A stretch of DNA of 12,436 bases from Bacteroidia bacterium (GTDB taxonomy: Bacteria; Bacteroidota; Bacteroidia; Bacteroidales; Azobacteroidaceae): positions 1-12,436 of the forward strand of contig BNTT01000080.1 in assembly GCA_025996815.1 (NCBI GenBank), read 5' to 3'. Shown piece after piece: positions 1-8,099 of this stretch. The position numbers and the translations under genes are program-made. The notes under the pieces were generated by a model, which searched no databases, was not told the origin of the DNA, and saw only the letters and a list, made by a program, of their open reading frames with translations. Position 1 is the stretch's first letter; each line of letters starts with the position of its first letter.

Positions 1-131
1 GTATCACGCATCTCCGTGAGGTCGGGGGTGAGCGTGCCGTAACGCTTTTCTAAAAAAATTTTACCATTTTCGTCCAACATACACAAAAATACACTATCTT
101 TGTGCACGTCAAGACCACAACATCTGTTCAT
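1..131 (-). CDS. IS110-family transposase, N-terminal fragment (runs off left edge)
   Basis: Read on the minus strand from the ATG at 131, the frame gives MNRCCGLDVHKDSVFLCMLD and continues open to the window edge (43 complete codons). The GLDVHKD segment is the start of the RuvC-like DEDD catalytic domain of IS110-family transposases; its Asp should be the first catalytic acidic residue. These enzymes are DNA recombinases that move the element with a structured 'bridge' RNA encoded in a non-coding end. An in-frame ATG at 137 would add two residues (ML). A TACCTTTG box on the minus strand (174-181) lies about 40 bp upstream and could be its -7 promoter element. The rest of the gene is outside the window, so I cannot say whether it is intact or whether it belongs to the IS110 or IS1111 subgroup. 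Confidence 0.85.
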   Translation of the reverse strand, partial: MNRCCGLDVHKDSVFLCMLDENGKIFLEKRYGTLTPDLTEMRD

Positions 132-169
132 AAGCATACTTAATTAGTTGTTTAACAATTAATTTATTC

Positions 170-201
170 GCTACAAAGGTAGCAATTTGTACTTCGAGTA
201 C
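170..201. repeat. Two adjacent perfect short hairpins upstream of the IS110 transposase
   Basis: GCTAC (170-174) pairs with GTAGC (179-183) around a 4-nt loop. GTACT (189-193) pairs with AGTAC (197-201) around a 3-nt loop. The first loop and arm contain the minus-strand TACCTTTG promoter-like box. Folded RNA is expected in the non-coding end of IS110-subgroup elements, but two 5-bp stems alone do not prove a functional RNA. Confidence 0.4.
174..181 (-). promoter_or_regulatory. Promoter -7 box (TACCTTTG) toward the IS110 transposase
   Basis: The minus strand reads TACCTTTG, an exact match to the Bacteroidetes -7 consensus TAnnTTTG, pointing into the transposase gene. I see no good TTTG -33 box at the expected distance. 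In IS110 elements the full promoter is sometimes completed only when the ends are joined. Confidence 0.4.
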
Positions 202-253
202 GGTAGGCTGTATGCCCGAAAAGGATGTCTGGTCTTGACTTTTTATTCATACG

Positions 254-285
254 CTTGCATATCTCGGGATTTTTATCTAATTTTG
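254..285 (+). promoter_or_regulatory. pepD promoter (-33 CTTG, N20, -7 TAATTTTG)
   Basis: TAATTTTG at 278-285 matches TAnnTTTG. CTTG at 254-257 matches three of four bases of the -33 box with a 20-nt spacer. Transcription should start near 291-293, leaving a leader of about 40 nt before the pepD ATG at 334. Confidence 0.6.
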
Positions 286-333
286 CACCGTTGTTTCAAT
301 TATAAAAAAATAATACATTAAATATTAAGCATT

Positions 334-1803
334 ATGGAAAATCCGATTTTAGGTTTGAAGCCGGCTAATGTGTGGAAGCATTTCTACGCATTGACGCAAA
401 TCCCGCGCCCTTCGGGACAGATGAAGGAAGTTACTGCGTTTGTCGAGAATTTCGGTAAATCGCTGGGGCTGAACACGTTGCGCGATGCCGCAGATAATAT
501 CTGCATCCGCAAGCCGGCTACGAAAGGTTTTGAAAATCGCCAAACCATCATCCTCCAAGCACATGTGGATATGGTGCCGCAAGCCAATTCCGACCTGCAA
601 TTCGATTTCTCCAAAGACGCGATTCAACCCTGCGTCGATGGCGAATGGGTGAAAGCCAAGGGCACGACTTTGGGTGCCGACAATGGCATCGGAGCGGCTG
701 CCATCATGGCGGTGCTCGAAGCCACCGACATGGAACACGGACCCATCGAGGGGCTGTTTACCGCCGATGAAGAAACGGGAATGTTCGGCGCAATTGCCAT
801 CCGCCCCGATTTTCTTCAGGGCAAAATTCTGCTGAATTTAGACACCGAAGACTACAATGAACTGATTATCGGCTGTGCCGGCGGCGCCGACATTACGGCA
901 ACTTTCCAATACGGCGAAGAAGCTGTGCCAAGCGACGCCGTCGCTGTCAAAGTGTCGCTGACGGGCATGAAAGGCGGTCACAGCGGCGTGGACATCCATT
1001 TGGGACGTGCGAATGCCAATCAATTGATGTTCCGCTTTTTGAAGGCTGCGGTGACGCTCCACAATATACGTTTGTCTTCCGCATCGGGTGGAACACTTCG
1101 CAACGCCATTCCGCGCGAGGCATTCGCAACAATCGTGGTGGATGGCAACCGCTACGAAAAATTTTTGGAGTTGGCGGCAGGTTATGAAAAAATACTTAAT
1201 ACCGAATTTGAAGGCATCGAAGATAAAATCTCAGTCAAAGCCGAGAAAGTGCCCAGCAACGGCATGAAACTGATGCCGATAAAAACTCAACACGCTCTGA
1301 TTGATGCCGTAACAAGTTGCCCCAACAACATTATCAACCGCGTTGCTTTGTTGCCCGACCTTGTAGAAACGTCTATCAATATGGCTATTATCAACGTTGG
1401 TGACGGCAACGCCGAAGTGAAATTTTTGGCACGCAGCGCGTCTGAAACCAAGAAAGGAGCCATTTGCAGTCAAATCGAAAGTATTTTTCGTCTGGCAAAT
1501 GCCAACAGTTTCACGGTGTCGGGCGAATATCCGGGCTGGAGTCCCAACTCCAATGCGCCGATTTTGAAGACGATGGAGGCGGTGTTTGAACAGCAGCGCG
1601 GACACAAACCGCATGTGTCGGTCGTGCACGCAGGGTTGGAATGTGGCATCATCCTGTCTAACGTGCCCGGCATCAGTGCTGCCGTGTCGTTTGGTCCGAC
1701 CATCAAATTCCCGCACTCGCCGGACGAGAAAGTGGAAATCGCCACCGTCCAAAAGTTTTGGGACTATCTGACGGCAGTTTTGAAGCAGGCTCCAAAGAAT
1801 TAA
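334..1803 (+). CDS. pepD: Aminoacyl-histidine dipeptidase (cytosol nonspecific dipeptidase, M20C)
   Basis: PepD is a cytosolic di-zinc dipeptidase cleaving Xaa-His and many other dipeptides, which supports peptide and amino-acid use. At 489 aa the length is normal for the family. Visible M20 metal and catalytic elements in order: LQAHVDMVP (H77, D79), GADNGIGAA (D116, bridging Asp), TADEETG (E146/E147, general base and ligand), LNLDTED (D170), the lid-domain GGHSGVDIH (H216) and C-terminal HAGLECG (H432, E436) with H461. The start has its own promoter (254-285) and gives MENPILGLKPANVWKHF, the usual family N-terminus. There is no signal peptide. The next gene follows after a 7-bp tandem repeat that begins on the last two bases of the pepD stop codon. 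Confidence 0.95.
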   Translation: MENPILGLKPANVWKHFYALTQIPRPSGQMKEVTAFVENFGKSLGLNTLRDAADNICIRKPATKGFENRQTIILQAHVDMVPQANSDLQFDFSKDAIQPCVDGEWVKAKGTTLGADNGIGAAAIMAVLEATDMEHGPIEGLFTADEETGMFGAIAIRPDFLQGKILLNLDTEDYNELIIGCAGGADITATFQYGEEAVPSDAVAVKVSLTGMKGGHSGVDIHLGRANANQLMFRFLKAAVTLHNIRLSSASGGTLRNAIPREAFATIVVDGNRYEKFLELAAGYEKILNTEFEGIEDKISVKAEKVPSNGMKLMPIKTQHALIDAVTSCPNNIINRVALLPDLVETSINMAIINVGDGNAEVKFLARSASETKKGAICSQIESIFRLANANSFTVSGEYPGWSPNSNAPILKTMEAVFEQQRGHKPHVSVVHAGLECGIILSNVPGISAAVSFGPTIKFPHSPDEKVEIATVQKFWDYLTAVLKQAPKN

Positions 1804-1857
1804 GGGTGAAAGGTTAAGGGTTAAGGGTTAAGGGTGAAAGGTGAAGGGTTAATGGTT
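1802..1857 (+). repeat. Heptamer tandem repeat, 8 units of AAGGGTT type
   Basis: Eight consecutive 7-bp units in perfect register: AAGGGTG, AAAGGTT, AAGGGTT, AAGGGTT, AAGGGTG, AAAGGTG, AAGGGTT, AATGGTT. The array starts on the AA of the pepD TAA stop and ends just before the ATG at 1861. It fills the whole intergenic gap and supplies two possible start codons (GTG 1834, ATG 1852) and the only purine-rich ribosome-binding sequence for the next gene. Confidence 0.9.
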
Positions 1858-3066
1858 AAAATGAAAAGAATATTTGCATTTGTTCTGTTGTCTGTAGCAA
1901 GCATTTTTGTTTGTGGGGATGTCTGGTGCTGCACTTCGGCGATTATCACCGGAAAAATCACCCCCGATGGCAGACCCCTTTTGTGGAAGCACCGCGACAC
2001 GGACGACGAAAACAACCGGATGGCATTTTTCAAAGGCTCCCGATACGACTTTTTGGCACTTCAAAGCAGTCCCGACAAGGCGAACATCGCGTGGACAGGC
2101 AGCAACAGCGCGGGCTTTTCGATAATGAACACGGCTTCGTATAACCTGAAAGATGATGCCGTCAAGGAAATGAACAATGATGGGGTGCTGATGTATAAAG
2201 CCCTGTCGGAGTGCAAAAACCTTGCCGATTTCGAGGCTTTTCTCGACAAATATCCGCGCCCGATGCGCGTGGAAGCCAATTTTGGCGTGATTGATGCCGA
2301 GGGCGGTGCCGCCTACTACGAGGTGAACAACACCCGCTGGGCGAAAGTGGATGCCAACGACCCCAAAATTGCACCCAACGGTTATCTCATCTATACGAAT
2401 TTTTCCTACACCGGACGTTTCAACGAGGGGATGGGCTATATCCGGCACCAGACCGCCTCCGAAATCATTTCGCGGCAGGCTGTTCACGGAATCACCCCGC
2501 ATTGGATATTCAACCACTTGTCGCGCTCGTTCTACCATTCATTGATGGGCATTGACTTGCAAAAAGAGGAATTTTCGCCGGAAAGGGCTTCGGGGTGGGT
2601 CGTTGACCAAGATTTTATCCCTCGCAAATCGACCGCCGCATCCATTGTCATACAGGGAGTTAAGAAGGGCGAAGCACCGGAGATGACCACGCTGTGGACT
2701 ATTTTGGGCTATCCGCCGGTGGGCGTTGCCGTGCCGATGTGGGCGAAAGCAGGCATCAATCAGCCGCCAATGATGCTTGGAAGCGGAGCCGCCAACTGCT
2801 CTCAAATGTGCGATTTAGCCCTCGCCATGAAGCACAAGGTCTTCCCCATCAAGCGCGGCAATGGCAGCAAATACCTGAATTTCAATCTTTTATACAACCG
2901 TTCCGGCAACGGCTATATGCAACTCCTCGCACCGGTTGAGCAGGCAATCGCCCAATTATACGGCGAGGCAATCGAGCGGTGGCGCAAGACGGGGATTGAT
3001 TTGCAGGAACTGAGCACGCTCAACGCCCAAATGGAGGCTATTGTTTTGAATAAAAATAATGACTAA
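1852..3066 (+). CDS. Secreted C45-type autoproteolytic acyltransferase/hydrolase (AAT family, Ntn fold)
   Basis: This is probably an exported N-terminal-nucleophile amide hydrolase or acyltransferase related to isopenicillin-N/6-APA acyltransferase and the linear amide C-N hydrolases; the substrate is unknown. A hydrophobic signal segment (KRIFAFVLLSVASIFV) ends just before a CC-T-S-A sequence, and C27 (before T28) is the likely nucleophile exposed by processing. Downstream are family elements resembling the bile-salt-hydrolase catalytic set: WKHRDTD (R48 and D49 or D51), WTGSNSAGFSIMNTA and NFGVIDAEGG with conserved Asn. The start is uncertain. GTG 1834 lies inside the heptamer repeat. ATG 1852 has GAAGG 4 nt upstream. 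ATG 1861 gives MKRIF. I chose 1852; 1861 is almost as likely. The last codons contain the promoter of the next gene. Confidence 0.8.
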   Translation: MVKMKRIFAFVLLSVASIFVCGDVWCCTSAIITGKITPDGRPLLWKHRDTDDENNRMAFFKGSRYDFLALQSSPDKANIAWTGSNSAGFSIMNTASYNLKDDAVKEMNNDGVLMYKALSECKNLADFEAFLDKYPRPMRVEANFGVIDAEGGAAYYEVNNTRWAKVDANDPKIAPNGYLIYTNFSYTGRFNEGMGYIRHQTASEIISRQAVHGITPHWIFNHLSRSFYHSLMGIDLQKEEFSPERASGWVVDQDFIPRKSTAASIVIQGVKKGEAPEMTTLWTILGYPPVGVAVPMWAKAGINQPPMMLGSGAANCSQMCDLALAMKHKVFPIKRGNGSKYLNFNLLYNRSGNGYMQLLAPVEQAIAQLYGEAIERWRKTGIDLQELSTLNAQMEAIVLNKNND

Positions 3067-3071
3067 CTTTG
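3040..3071 (+). promoter_or_regulatory. Promoter for the lipoprotein-panB-tyrS cluster, overlapping a stop codon
   Basis: TAACTTTG at 3064-3071 matches TAnnTTTG, and its first three bases are the stop codon of the C45-family gene. ATTG at 3040-3043 is a plausible -33 box with a 20-nt spacer. Predicted transcription start is about 3077-3079, downstream of the ATG at 3059, which argues for translation of the next gene from 3095. Confidence 0.6.
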
Positions 3072-3094
3072 CCGAAATTTTTAAGAAAAAAAAT

Positions 3095-3541
3095 ATGAGA
3101 AAAAAGAATTTAATAATCGCATTGGTAGGGATGGTGTCCCTGCTCTGCGTGTCTTGTGAAGGTGATACCTACGTTACCGAAGTTACAAACGAAGTTGACC
3201 CATTCACGGAGCAACACACTTTTATAGTCGATAAAGATGATTGGGTGTGGAATGCTGAAAAATCGCTATATACCTTTGGTTTTGAAATGGAAGAATTGAC
3301 GGATTATATTTTTGACAGCGGTGTAAAATTGGCTTATATGTCATTAGGCACTGAGAATGCCCCAGTTTACTCACCACTCCCATTTAGCGATTTTTTCAAA
3401 GATGAAAAAGGCAACCCTTGGGAAGAACATTTCACTATTGAATGGAAGCCGAGATGGGTTACATTTGTTATGAAACCAAGCGATTCAGGTGCTAAAGGTA
3501 TTTCATTTGATTCAACATTCATAATCCAATTTTTATACTAA
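3095..3541 (+). CDS. Small predicted lipoprotein of unknown function
   Basis: I do not recognise a named family. From ATG 3095 (148 aa) the protein begins [20 protein letters not shown] and then C21, a lipoprotein-type signal with lipidation expected at C21, followed by an acidic linker ([16 protein letters not shown]). The body is rich in aromatic and acidic residues with a W-x-W pattern (DDWVWN) and segments ([17 protein letters not shown], plus a C-terminal strand ending in the final residues) that recall small Bacteroidetes lipoproteins of about 150-190 aa; that resemblance is from memory. An ATG at 3059 would add 12 residues (MTNFAEIFKKKN) but lies upstream of the predicted transcription start and overlaps the previous gene. 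panB starts 4 nt after the stop, so the two are probably co-transcribed. Confidence 0.75.
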   Translation: MRKKNLIIALVGMVSLLCVSCEGDTYVTEVTNEVDPFTEQHTFIVDKDDWVWNAEKSLYTFGFEMEELTDYIFDSGVKLAYMSLGTENAPVYSPLPFSDFFKDEKGNPWEEHFTIEWKPRWVTFVMKPSDSGAKGISFDSTFIIQFLY

Positions 3542-3545
3542 ACAA

Positions 3546-4364
3546 ATGTCCGTCCACACTGAAGATACGCGGAAAGTTACGACCCAGCGGCTGATTGAGA
3601 TGAAGCAGCGCAAGGAGAAAATTGCTATGCTCACGGCTTACGACTATTCTATGGCGTCGATTATCGACCGGGCGGGGATGGATGTGGTGCTGGTGGGCGA
3701 TTCGGCTTCCAATGTGATGGCGGGGCACTCGACCACGCTGCCCGTAACGCTCGACCAGATGATTTGGTACACCCAGGCGGTGTGCAAAGCCGTGAAACGT
3801 GCCCTCGTGGTGGCGGATTTGCCGTTCGGCTCCTATCAGGGCAACTCGAAGGAGGCGGTGCATTCGGCGATTCGGATGATGAAAGAAACCGGCTGCGATG
3901 CCGTCAAAATTGAGGGCGGCTTGGAGATTAAGGAGTCGGTGGAGCGCATCCTGTCGGCAGGAATCCCCATTATGGGGCATCTGGGCTTGACCCCGCAGTC
4001 GATAAACAAATTTGGAACCTATGCCGTGCGTGCCCGCGAAGCCGAAGAAGCAAAAAAATTGGTAGACGATGCCCATTTATTAGCCGAATTGGGCTGTTTT
4101 GGCATCGTTTTGGAAAAAATCCCCGCCGATTTGGCACAGCGGGTAACCAAAAAAGTGCATATCCCCACGCTGGGCATCGGTGCCGGTCAATATACCGACG
4201 GGCAGGTGCTCGTGATGCACGATATGCTGGGCATCAACACCGAATTTTCGCCGCGCTTCCTCCGGCGTTATGCCGATTTGTCGGGCGTAATCACGGATGC
4301 CGTTGCACATTACATCAAAGACGTGAAAAATAATGATTTTCCTAACGAAAAAGAGTCGTATTAA
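3546..4364 (+). CDS. panB: 3-methyl-2-oxobutanoate hydroxymethyltransferase (ketopantoate hydroxymethyltransferase)
   Basis: PanB transfers a hydroxymethyl group from 5,10-methylenetetrahydrofolate to alpha-ketoisovalerate, giving ketopantoate, the first committed step to pantothenate and CoA. It is a cytosolic (beta/alpha)8-barrel, usually decameric. Its 272 aa length is typical. Visible motifs: [10 protein letters not shown] (residues 28-37), [20 protein letters not shown] (Mg ligand D52), [10 protein letters not shown] (D91), VKIEGG (K121, E123), [21 protein letters not shown] with the catalytic Glu, and LGIGAG. It sits between the lipoprotein gene (4-nt gap) and tyrS (ATG directly after its TAA). 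panC and panD are not adjacent, so pantothenate genes are dispersed in this organism. Confidence 0.95.
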   Translation: MSVHTEDTRKVTTQRLIEMKQRKEKIAMLTAYDYSMASIIDRAGMDVVLVGDSASNVMAGHSTTLPVTLDQMIWYTQAVCKAVKRALVVADLPFGSYQGNSKEAVHSAIRMMKETGCDAVKIEGGLEIKESVERILSAGIPIMGHLGLTPQSINKFGTYAVRAREAEEAKKLVDDAHLLAELGCFGIVLEKIPADLAQRVTKKVHIPTLGIGAGQYTDGQVLVMHDMLGINTEFSPRFLRRYADLSGVITDAVAHYIKDVKNNDFPNEKESY

Positions 4365-5657
4365 ATGAATTTTGTAGAAGAATTAACATGGCGGGGCATG
4401 ATTCACACGATGATGCCCGGAACGGAGGCGCAACTCCAAAAAGAGATGACCTCGGCGTATGTGGGCATCGACCCGACCGCCGATTCGCTCCATATCGGGC
4501 ATCTGGTGGGCGTGATGATGCTGAAACATTTCCAACGTGCGGGACATCGCCCCATCGCGCTGGTGGGAGGTGCCACGGGTATGATTGGCGACCCATCGGG
4601 CAAGTCGCAGGAGCGTAACCTGCTGGATGAAACCACTTTGCGCCACAATCAGGATTGCATCAAAGTGCAGTTGGCGAAGTTTCTGGATTTCGATTCACCC
4701 AAGCCCAACGCGGCGATTATGGTCAATAACTACGACTGGATGCGCGAACAGTCGTTTCTCGGCTTCATCCGCGACATCGGCAAGCACATCACCGTCAACT
4801 ATATGATGGCGAAAGACAGCGTGAAAAAACGCCTGACGGGCGAGGCAACCGACGGCATGTCGTTCACCGAATTTACCTACCAATTGGTGCAGGGCTACGA
4901 TTTTCTGTACCTCTACGAAAATCAAAATTGCAAACTCCAAATGGGCGGCAGCGACCAATGGGGCAACATCACCACCGGCACCGAACTCATCCGCCGCAAA
5001 ACGGGCGGCGAAGCCTTTGCGCTCACCTGCCCGCTGATTACGAAAGCCGACGGCGGCAAATTCGGCAAAACCGAGTCAGGCAACATCTGGTTAGACAAGC
5101 GTTACACCTCGCCCTACAAGTTCTACCAATTTTGGCTGAACGTGAGCGATGTCGATGCCGAAAAATACATCAAGATATTCACCGCGCTGGACAAAGCCGA
5201 AATCGAACAACTGATTGCAGCACAGCACGATGCGCCGCACCTCCGCCCGCTGCAAAAACGCTTGGCGGAAGAAGTAACCTCAATGGTGCATTCGCGCGAA
5301 GACTACGAAGCCGCGCTGGAAGCCTCCAACATCCTGTTCGGAAACGCCACGTCCGAAGCCCTCAAAAAACTGGACGAAGCCACGTTGCTGGAAATTTTCG
5401 CCGGCGTTCCGCAGTTCGACATATCAAAAAACGCCCTGACCGAAGGCATCAAAGCCGTCGATTTATTGGTCAATAACGCCCCTGTATTCCCCTCCAAAGG
5501 CGAATTGCGCAAATTAGTGCAAAGCGGCGGCGTGAGCATCAACAAAGAAAAACTCACCGATTTCGACACCCCAATAAATGCCACCAGCCTGCTCGGCGGC
5601 AAGTATCTTCTTGGGCAAAAAGGCAAGAAAAATTATTTTTTGCTGATTGCGAAATAA
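4365..5657 (+). CDS. tyrS: Tyrosyl-tRNA synthetase (class I, TyrRS)
   Basis: TyrRS charges tRNA-Tyr with tyrosine in the cytosol. At 430 aa it is full length for the bacterial TyrS type. The class I signature HIGH is at residues 43-46 ([10 protein letters not shown]), the tyrosine/ATP pocket sequence MGGSDQWGN is near 193-201, and the KMSKS-equivalent loop is KFGKT at 232-236, the usual TyrRS variant. The C-terminal 70 residues (from about 360) look like the S4 RNA-binding domain ([20 protein letters not shown]). The start codon directly follows the panB stop, so translation is probably coupled. No GC-rich terminator follows; the next promoter begins about 36 nt after the stop. Confidence 0.96.
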   Translation: MNFVEELTWRGMIHTMMPGTEAQLQKEMTSAYVGIDPTADSLHIGHLVGVMMLKHFQRAGHRPIALVGGATGMIGDPSGKSQERNLLDETTLRHNQDCIKVQLAKFLDFDSPKPNAAIMVNNYDWMREQSFLGFIRDIGKHITVNYMMAKDSVKKRLTGEATDGMSFTEFTYQLVQGYDFLYLYENQNCKLQMGGSDQWGNITTGTELIRRKTGGEAFALTCPLITKADGGKFGKTESGNIWLDKRYTSPYKFYQFWLNVSDVDAEKYIKIFTALDKAEIEQLIAAQHDAPHLRPLQKRLAEEVTSMVHSREDYEAALEASNILFGNATSEALKKLDEATLLEIFAGVPQFDISKNALTEGIKAVDLLVNNAPVFPSKGELRKLVQSGGVSINKEKLTDFDTPINATSLLGGKYLLGQKGKKNYFLLIAK

Positions 5658-5693
5658 TCATTAAATTTTTTTGAAAAAAAGTTTGTGAGGTGT

Positions 5694-5723
5694 TTTGTAA
5701 TTCAAAAACATTTTGTACTTTTG
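5694..5723 (+). promoter_or_regulatory. serC promoter (-33 TTTG, N18, -7 TACTTTTG)
   Basis: TACTTTTG at 5716-5723 matches TAnnTTTG, and TTTG at 5694-5697 lies 18 nt upstream. Transcription should begin near 5729-5731, about 15 nt before the ATG at 5745. This rules out a translation start further upstream and marks serC-pgk as a separate unit from tyrS. Confidence 0.65.
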
Positions 5724-5744
5724 TGGCATTGTAAAAATAAAAAT

Positions 5745-6812
5745 ATGAAAAAGTATAATTTTAATGCCGGTCCTTCGATTTTGCCGCAGGAGGCTGTGCT
5801 GAGCACGATTGAGGCGATTAAGGATTTTGAGGGTACGGGCATCGGGCTGATGGAAATTAGCCATCGTACCAAGGAGTATGACAAGGTGGTGGCGGATGCT
5901 GTCGCGCTGTTTAAGGAGTTGTTGCACATTCCCGATGGCTATTCGGTGATTTTTCTGGGCGGCGGCGCGAGTTTGCAGTTTTGTATGGTGCCGTTCAACC
6001 TGTTGGAGAAGAAAGCCGCCTATCTCAACACCGGCACGTGGGCAAGCAAGGCGCAAAAAGAAGCCAAATTGTTTGGCGAAGTCATCGAAGTGGCATCTTC
6101 CAAAGATGCAAACTACACGTTTATCCCGAAAGGATACACTATACCGAAGGATGCGGACTATTTCCATATCACGACGAACAACACGATTTTTGGTACCGAA
6201 ATTCATACGGATTATGACAGCCCCGTGCCGCTGATTGCCGATATGTCGTCCGATATTTTTTCGCGCCCGATTGATGTGAAGAAATATGGCTTGATTTATG
6301 GCGGTGCGCAGAAAAATTTGGCTCCTGCGGGGGTTACTTTCGTGATTGTGAAAGACGAATTGCTGGGCAAGGTGACGCGCCCGATTCCGACGATGTTGGA
6401 CTATCGGACGCACATCAAAGAAGGCTCAATGTTCAACACACCGCCTGTGTTGCCGATTTACACCGCTTTGCAAACCCTGAAATGGCTGAAAAGCATCGGC
6501 GGCGTACCCGAAATGTACAAACGCAACAAGGCGAAGGCGACCTTATTGTATGACGAAATCGACCGCAACAAGTTGTTTAAGGGCACCACAGCCGTGGAAG
6601 ACCGCTCGCTGATGAACATCTGCTTCATCCTGAACGACCAATACAAGGATTTGGAAGACGAGTTTTACAAATTCGCCTCCGCCCGAGGTATGGTGGGCAT
6701 CAAAGGGCACCGCTCGGTGGGTGGTTTCCGCGCTTCGTGCTACAATGCGTTGCCACTATCGGCGGTGGAAGCCCTCGTGGCAACGATGCAGGAATTTGAA
6801 AAAAATCATTAA
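5745..6812 (+). CDS. serC: Phosphoserine aminotransferase
   Basis: SerC is a PLP enzyme (class V aminotransferase) converting 3-phosphohydroxypyruvate and glutamate to phosphoserine and 2-oxoglutarate; it also acts in the vitamin B6 route in some bacteria. From ATG 5745 it is 355 aa, the usual length, and begins [14 protein letters not shown] as in the family. Visible features: the phosphate-cup loop LGGGASLQF (71-79), NTGTW near 95-99, the NNT substrate loop ([10 protein letters not shown]), IADMSSD (D166 region) and the PLP lysine K190 in [12 protein letters not shown]. The frame is open 60 bp upstream (ATG 5685), but that start precedes the predicted promoter and adds a 20-residue segment not typical of SerC. 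pgk follows after 17 nt, so they are probably one operon. Confidence 0.95.
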   Translation: MKKYNFNAGPSILPQEAVLSTIEAIKDFEGTGIGLMEISHRTKEYDKVVADAVALFKELLHIPDGYSVIFLGGGASLQFCMVPFNLLEKKAAYLNTGTWASKAQKEAKLFGEVIEVASSKDANYTFIPKGYTIPKDADYFHITTNNTIFGTEIHTDYDSPVPLIADMSSDIFSRPIDVKKYGLIYGGAQKNLAPAGVTFVIVKDELLGKVTRPIPTMLDYRTHIKEGSMFNTPPVLPIYTALQTLKWLKSIGGVPEMYKRNKAKATLLYDEIDRNKLFKGTTAVEDRSLMNICFILNDQYKDLEDEFYKFASARGMVGIKGHRSVGGFRASCYNALPLSAVEALVATMQEFEKNH

Positions 6813-6829
6813 TTAAAAAATTATATATT

Positions 6830-8092
6830 ATGCAGACGATTGATAAATTCAATTTTTCAGGACAGAAAGTGTTTATTCGTGTGGATTTCAATGTTCCATT
6901 GGACGAAAAGTTTAACATCACGGATGACACACGCATCCGTGCAGCCGTTCCAACTTTGAAAAAGATTTTGAAGGACGGCGGGAGTGTGATTATCGGCTCG
7001 CATCTGGGACGTCCCAAGGGCGTGGATGCGAAGTTTTCGTTGAAACATATTTTGCCGCGCGTGGCGGAATTGCTGGGCGCGAAAGTGGACTTTGCCGACG
7101 ATTGTTTGGGCAAGGAAGCGGTCGAAAAATCGGCTGCACTGAAAGCCGGACAGGTATTATTGTTGGAAAACCTGCGTTTCTATGCCGCCGAAGAAGGTAA
7201 GCCGCGCGGTTTGGCAGACGATGCCTCCGACGACGTGAAGGCAGCCGCCAAAAAGGCGGAAAAAGCCAACCAAAAGGAGATGGCGAAGCAATTAGCCTCT
7301 TACGCAACGGCTTACGTGAACGATGCGTTTGGAACGGCTCACCGTGCACACGCCTCCACAGCCATCATCGCGGATTATTTTGATGCCGACCATAAGTTGT
7401 TTGGCTACCTGATGCAAAACGAAATTGACGCGGTCGAAAAAGTGATGAAAGACACTGCCCGTCCGTTCACAGCCATTATGGGCGGCTCCAAAGTGTCGTC
7501 GAAAATCGAAATCATCGAAAATTTATTGACGAAAGTGGACAATCTGATTATCGCCGGCGGTATGACCTACACCTTCACAAAGGCGGTGGGCGGCAAAATC
7601 GGCAAATCCATCGTTGAAGACGACAAACTGGATTTGGCATTGAGCCTGATAGAAAAGGCAAAAGCCAACAAAGTGAATTTGGTGCTGGCGGTGGACGCAA
7701 AAATCGCGGACGACTTCAGCAACGATGCAAAAACGCAATTGGTGTCCGTAGATGCCATCCCCGACGACTGGCAAGGTTTGGACATCGGTCCGGCAACCGA
7801 AAAGAAATTTGCGGAAGTCATCGAAGCCTCCAAAACCATCCTTTGGAATGGTCCAACGGGCGTATTTGAATTTGAAAACTTCACCAGCGGCTCGCGTGCG
7901 GTGGGCAACGCCATCGTGACGGCAACCGCCAAAGGCGCATTCTCCCTCGTGGGCGGCGGCGACTCGGTGGCTTGTGTCAACAAATTTGGCATCGCCGACA
8001 AGATGAGCTACGTTTCCACCGGCGGCGGCGCGCTTCTGGAATTTATCGAGGGTAAAGAACTGCCCGGCATCAAGGCAATTCGCGGGTACTGA
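6830..8092 (+). CDS. pgk: Phosphoglycerate kinase
   Basis: PGK is the cytosolic glycolytic enzyme that transfers phosphate from 1,3-bisphosphoglycerate to ADP, making ATP and 3-phosphoglycerate, the precursor of the SerC pathway encoded just upstream. At 420 aa it is slightly longer than the ~390-400 aa norm. The excess is a charged Ala/Lys/Glu-rich insert at about residues 124-150 (after [13 protein letters not shown]), seen in Bacteroidetes PGKs. Family landmarks: RVDFNVPLD (17-25), SHLGRPKG (57-64), LLENLRF (111-117), [13 protein letters not shown] (164-176), GGSKVSSKI, the nucleotide site [11 protein letters not shown] and the C-terminal GGGDSVACV and [10 protein letters not shown]. The following Bro-N gene starts 7 nt after the stop with no terminator between, so it may be read through from pgk. 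Confidence 0.96.
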   Translation: MQTIDKFNFSGQKVFIRVDFNVPLDEKFNITDDTRIRAAVPTLKKILKDGGSVIIGSHLGRPKGVDAKFSLKHILPRVAELLGAKVDFADDCLGKEAVEKSAALKAGQVLLLENLRFYAAEEGKPRGLADDASDDVKAAAKKAEKANQKEMAKQLASYATAYVNDAFGTAHRAHASTAIIADYFDADHKLFGYLMQNEIDAVEKVMKDTARPFTAIMGGSKVSSKIEIIENLLTKVDNLIIAGGMTYTFTKAVGGKIGKSIVEDDKLDLALSLIEKAKANKVNLVLAVDAKIADDFSNDAKTQLVSVDAIPDDWQGLDIGPATEKKFAEVIEASKTILWNGPTGVFEFENFTSGSRAVGNAIVTATAKGAFSLVGGGDSVACVNKFGIADKMSYVSTGGGALLEFIEGKELPGIKAIRGY

Positions 8093-8099
8093 GAAAATT

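Larger units (their letters stand above)
1..239 (-). mobile_element. Left (transposase-proximal) end of an IS110-type element; outer boundary uncertain
   Basis: The element comprises the transposase 5' end plus its upstream non-coding DNA. The outer limit must lie before the pepD promoter (from 254) if that promoter is native. I place it provisionally near 239, the end of a 10-bp inverted repeat. IS110 elements usually lack classical terminal inverted repeats, so the border cannot be read directly. The non-coding stretch 132-239 contains two perfect small hairpins and could hold the bridge RNA if this is an IS110-subgroup member. The boundary is inference. Confidence 0.4.
108..239. repeat. 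10-bp inverted repeat bracketing the transposase start and upstream region
   Basis: GTCAAGACCA at 108-117 (inside the GLDVHK codons of the transposase) is the exact reverse complement of TGGTCTTGAC at 230-239. A transcript entering the transposase gene from upstream could pair these arms across about 112 nt. It may be a chance match; a 10-mer dyad in a few hundred bases is only mildly improbable. Confidence 0.3.

Noticed and set aside
1802..1857. CRISPR-like or telomere-like array
   Set aside because: Units of 7 bp are contiguous with no spacers, so it is not CRISPR; resemblance to eukaryotic telomere repeats is superficial in a bacterial intergenic gap.
4365..5657. Missing KMSKS motif in TyrRS
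   Set aside because: KFGKT at residues 232-236 is the normal tyrosyl-tRNA synthetase variant of the signature.
5658..5692. T7/A7 inverted repeat after tyrS as a terminator
   Set aside because: The stem is only A-T pairs with a one-base loop and no GC core; it is more likely simple AT-rich upstream promoter DNA.
5685..5744. 20-codon N-terminal extension of SerC
   Set aside because: It begins upstream of the predicted transcription start and contains the TACTTTTG promoter box; SerC proteins normally begin at [10 protein letters not shown].
5661..6413. 250-codon minus-strand open frame opposite serC
   Set aside because: Antisense shadow of a clear serC gene; its 3' part is only AT-rich intergenic DNA and the protein is low in family-like features.
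7199..7280. Charged low-complexity stretch in pgk as a possible foreign insertion
   Set aside because: A Lys/Ala/Glu-rich insert at this place is usual in Bacteroidetes phosphoglycerate kinases, so it is a lineage feature and not a new event.
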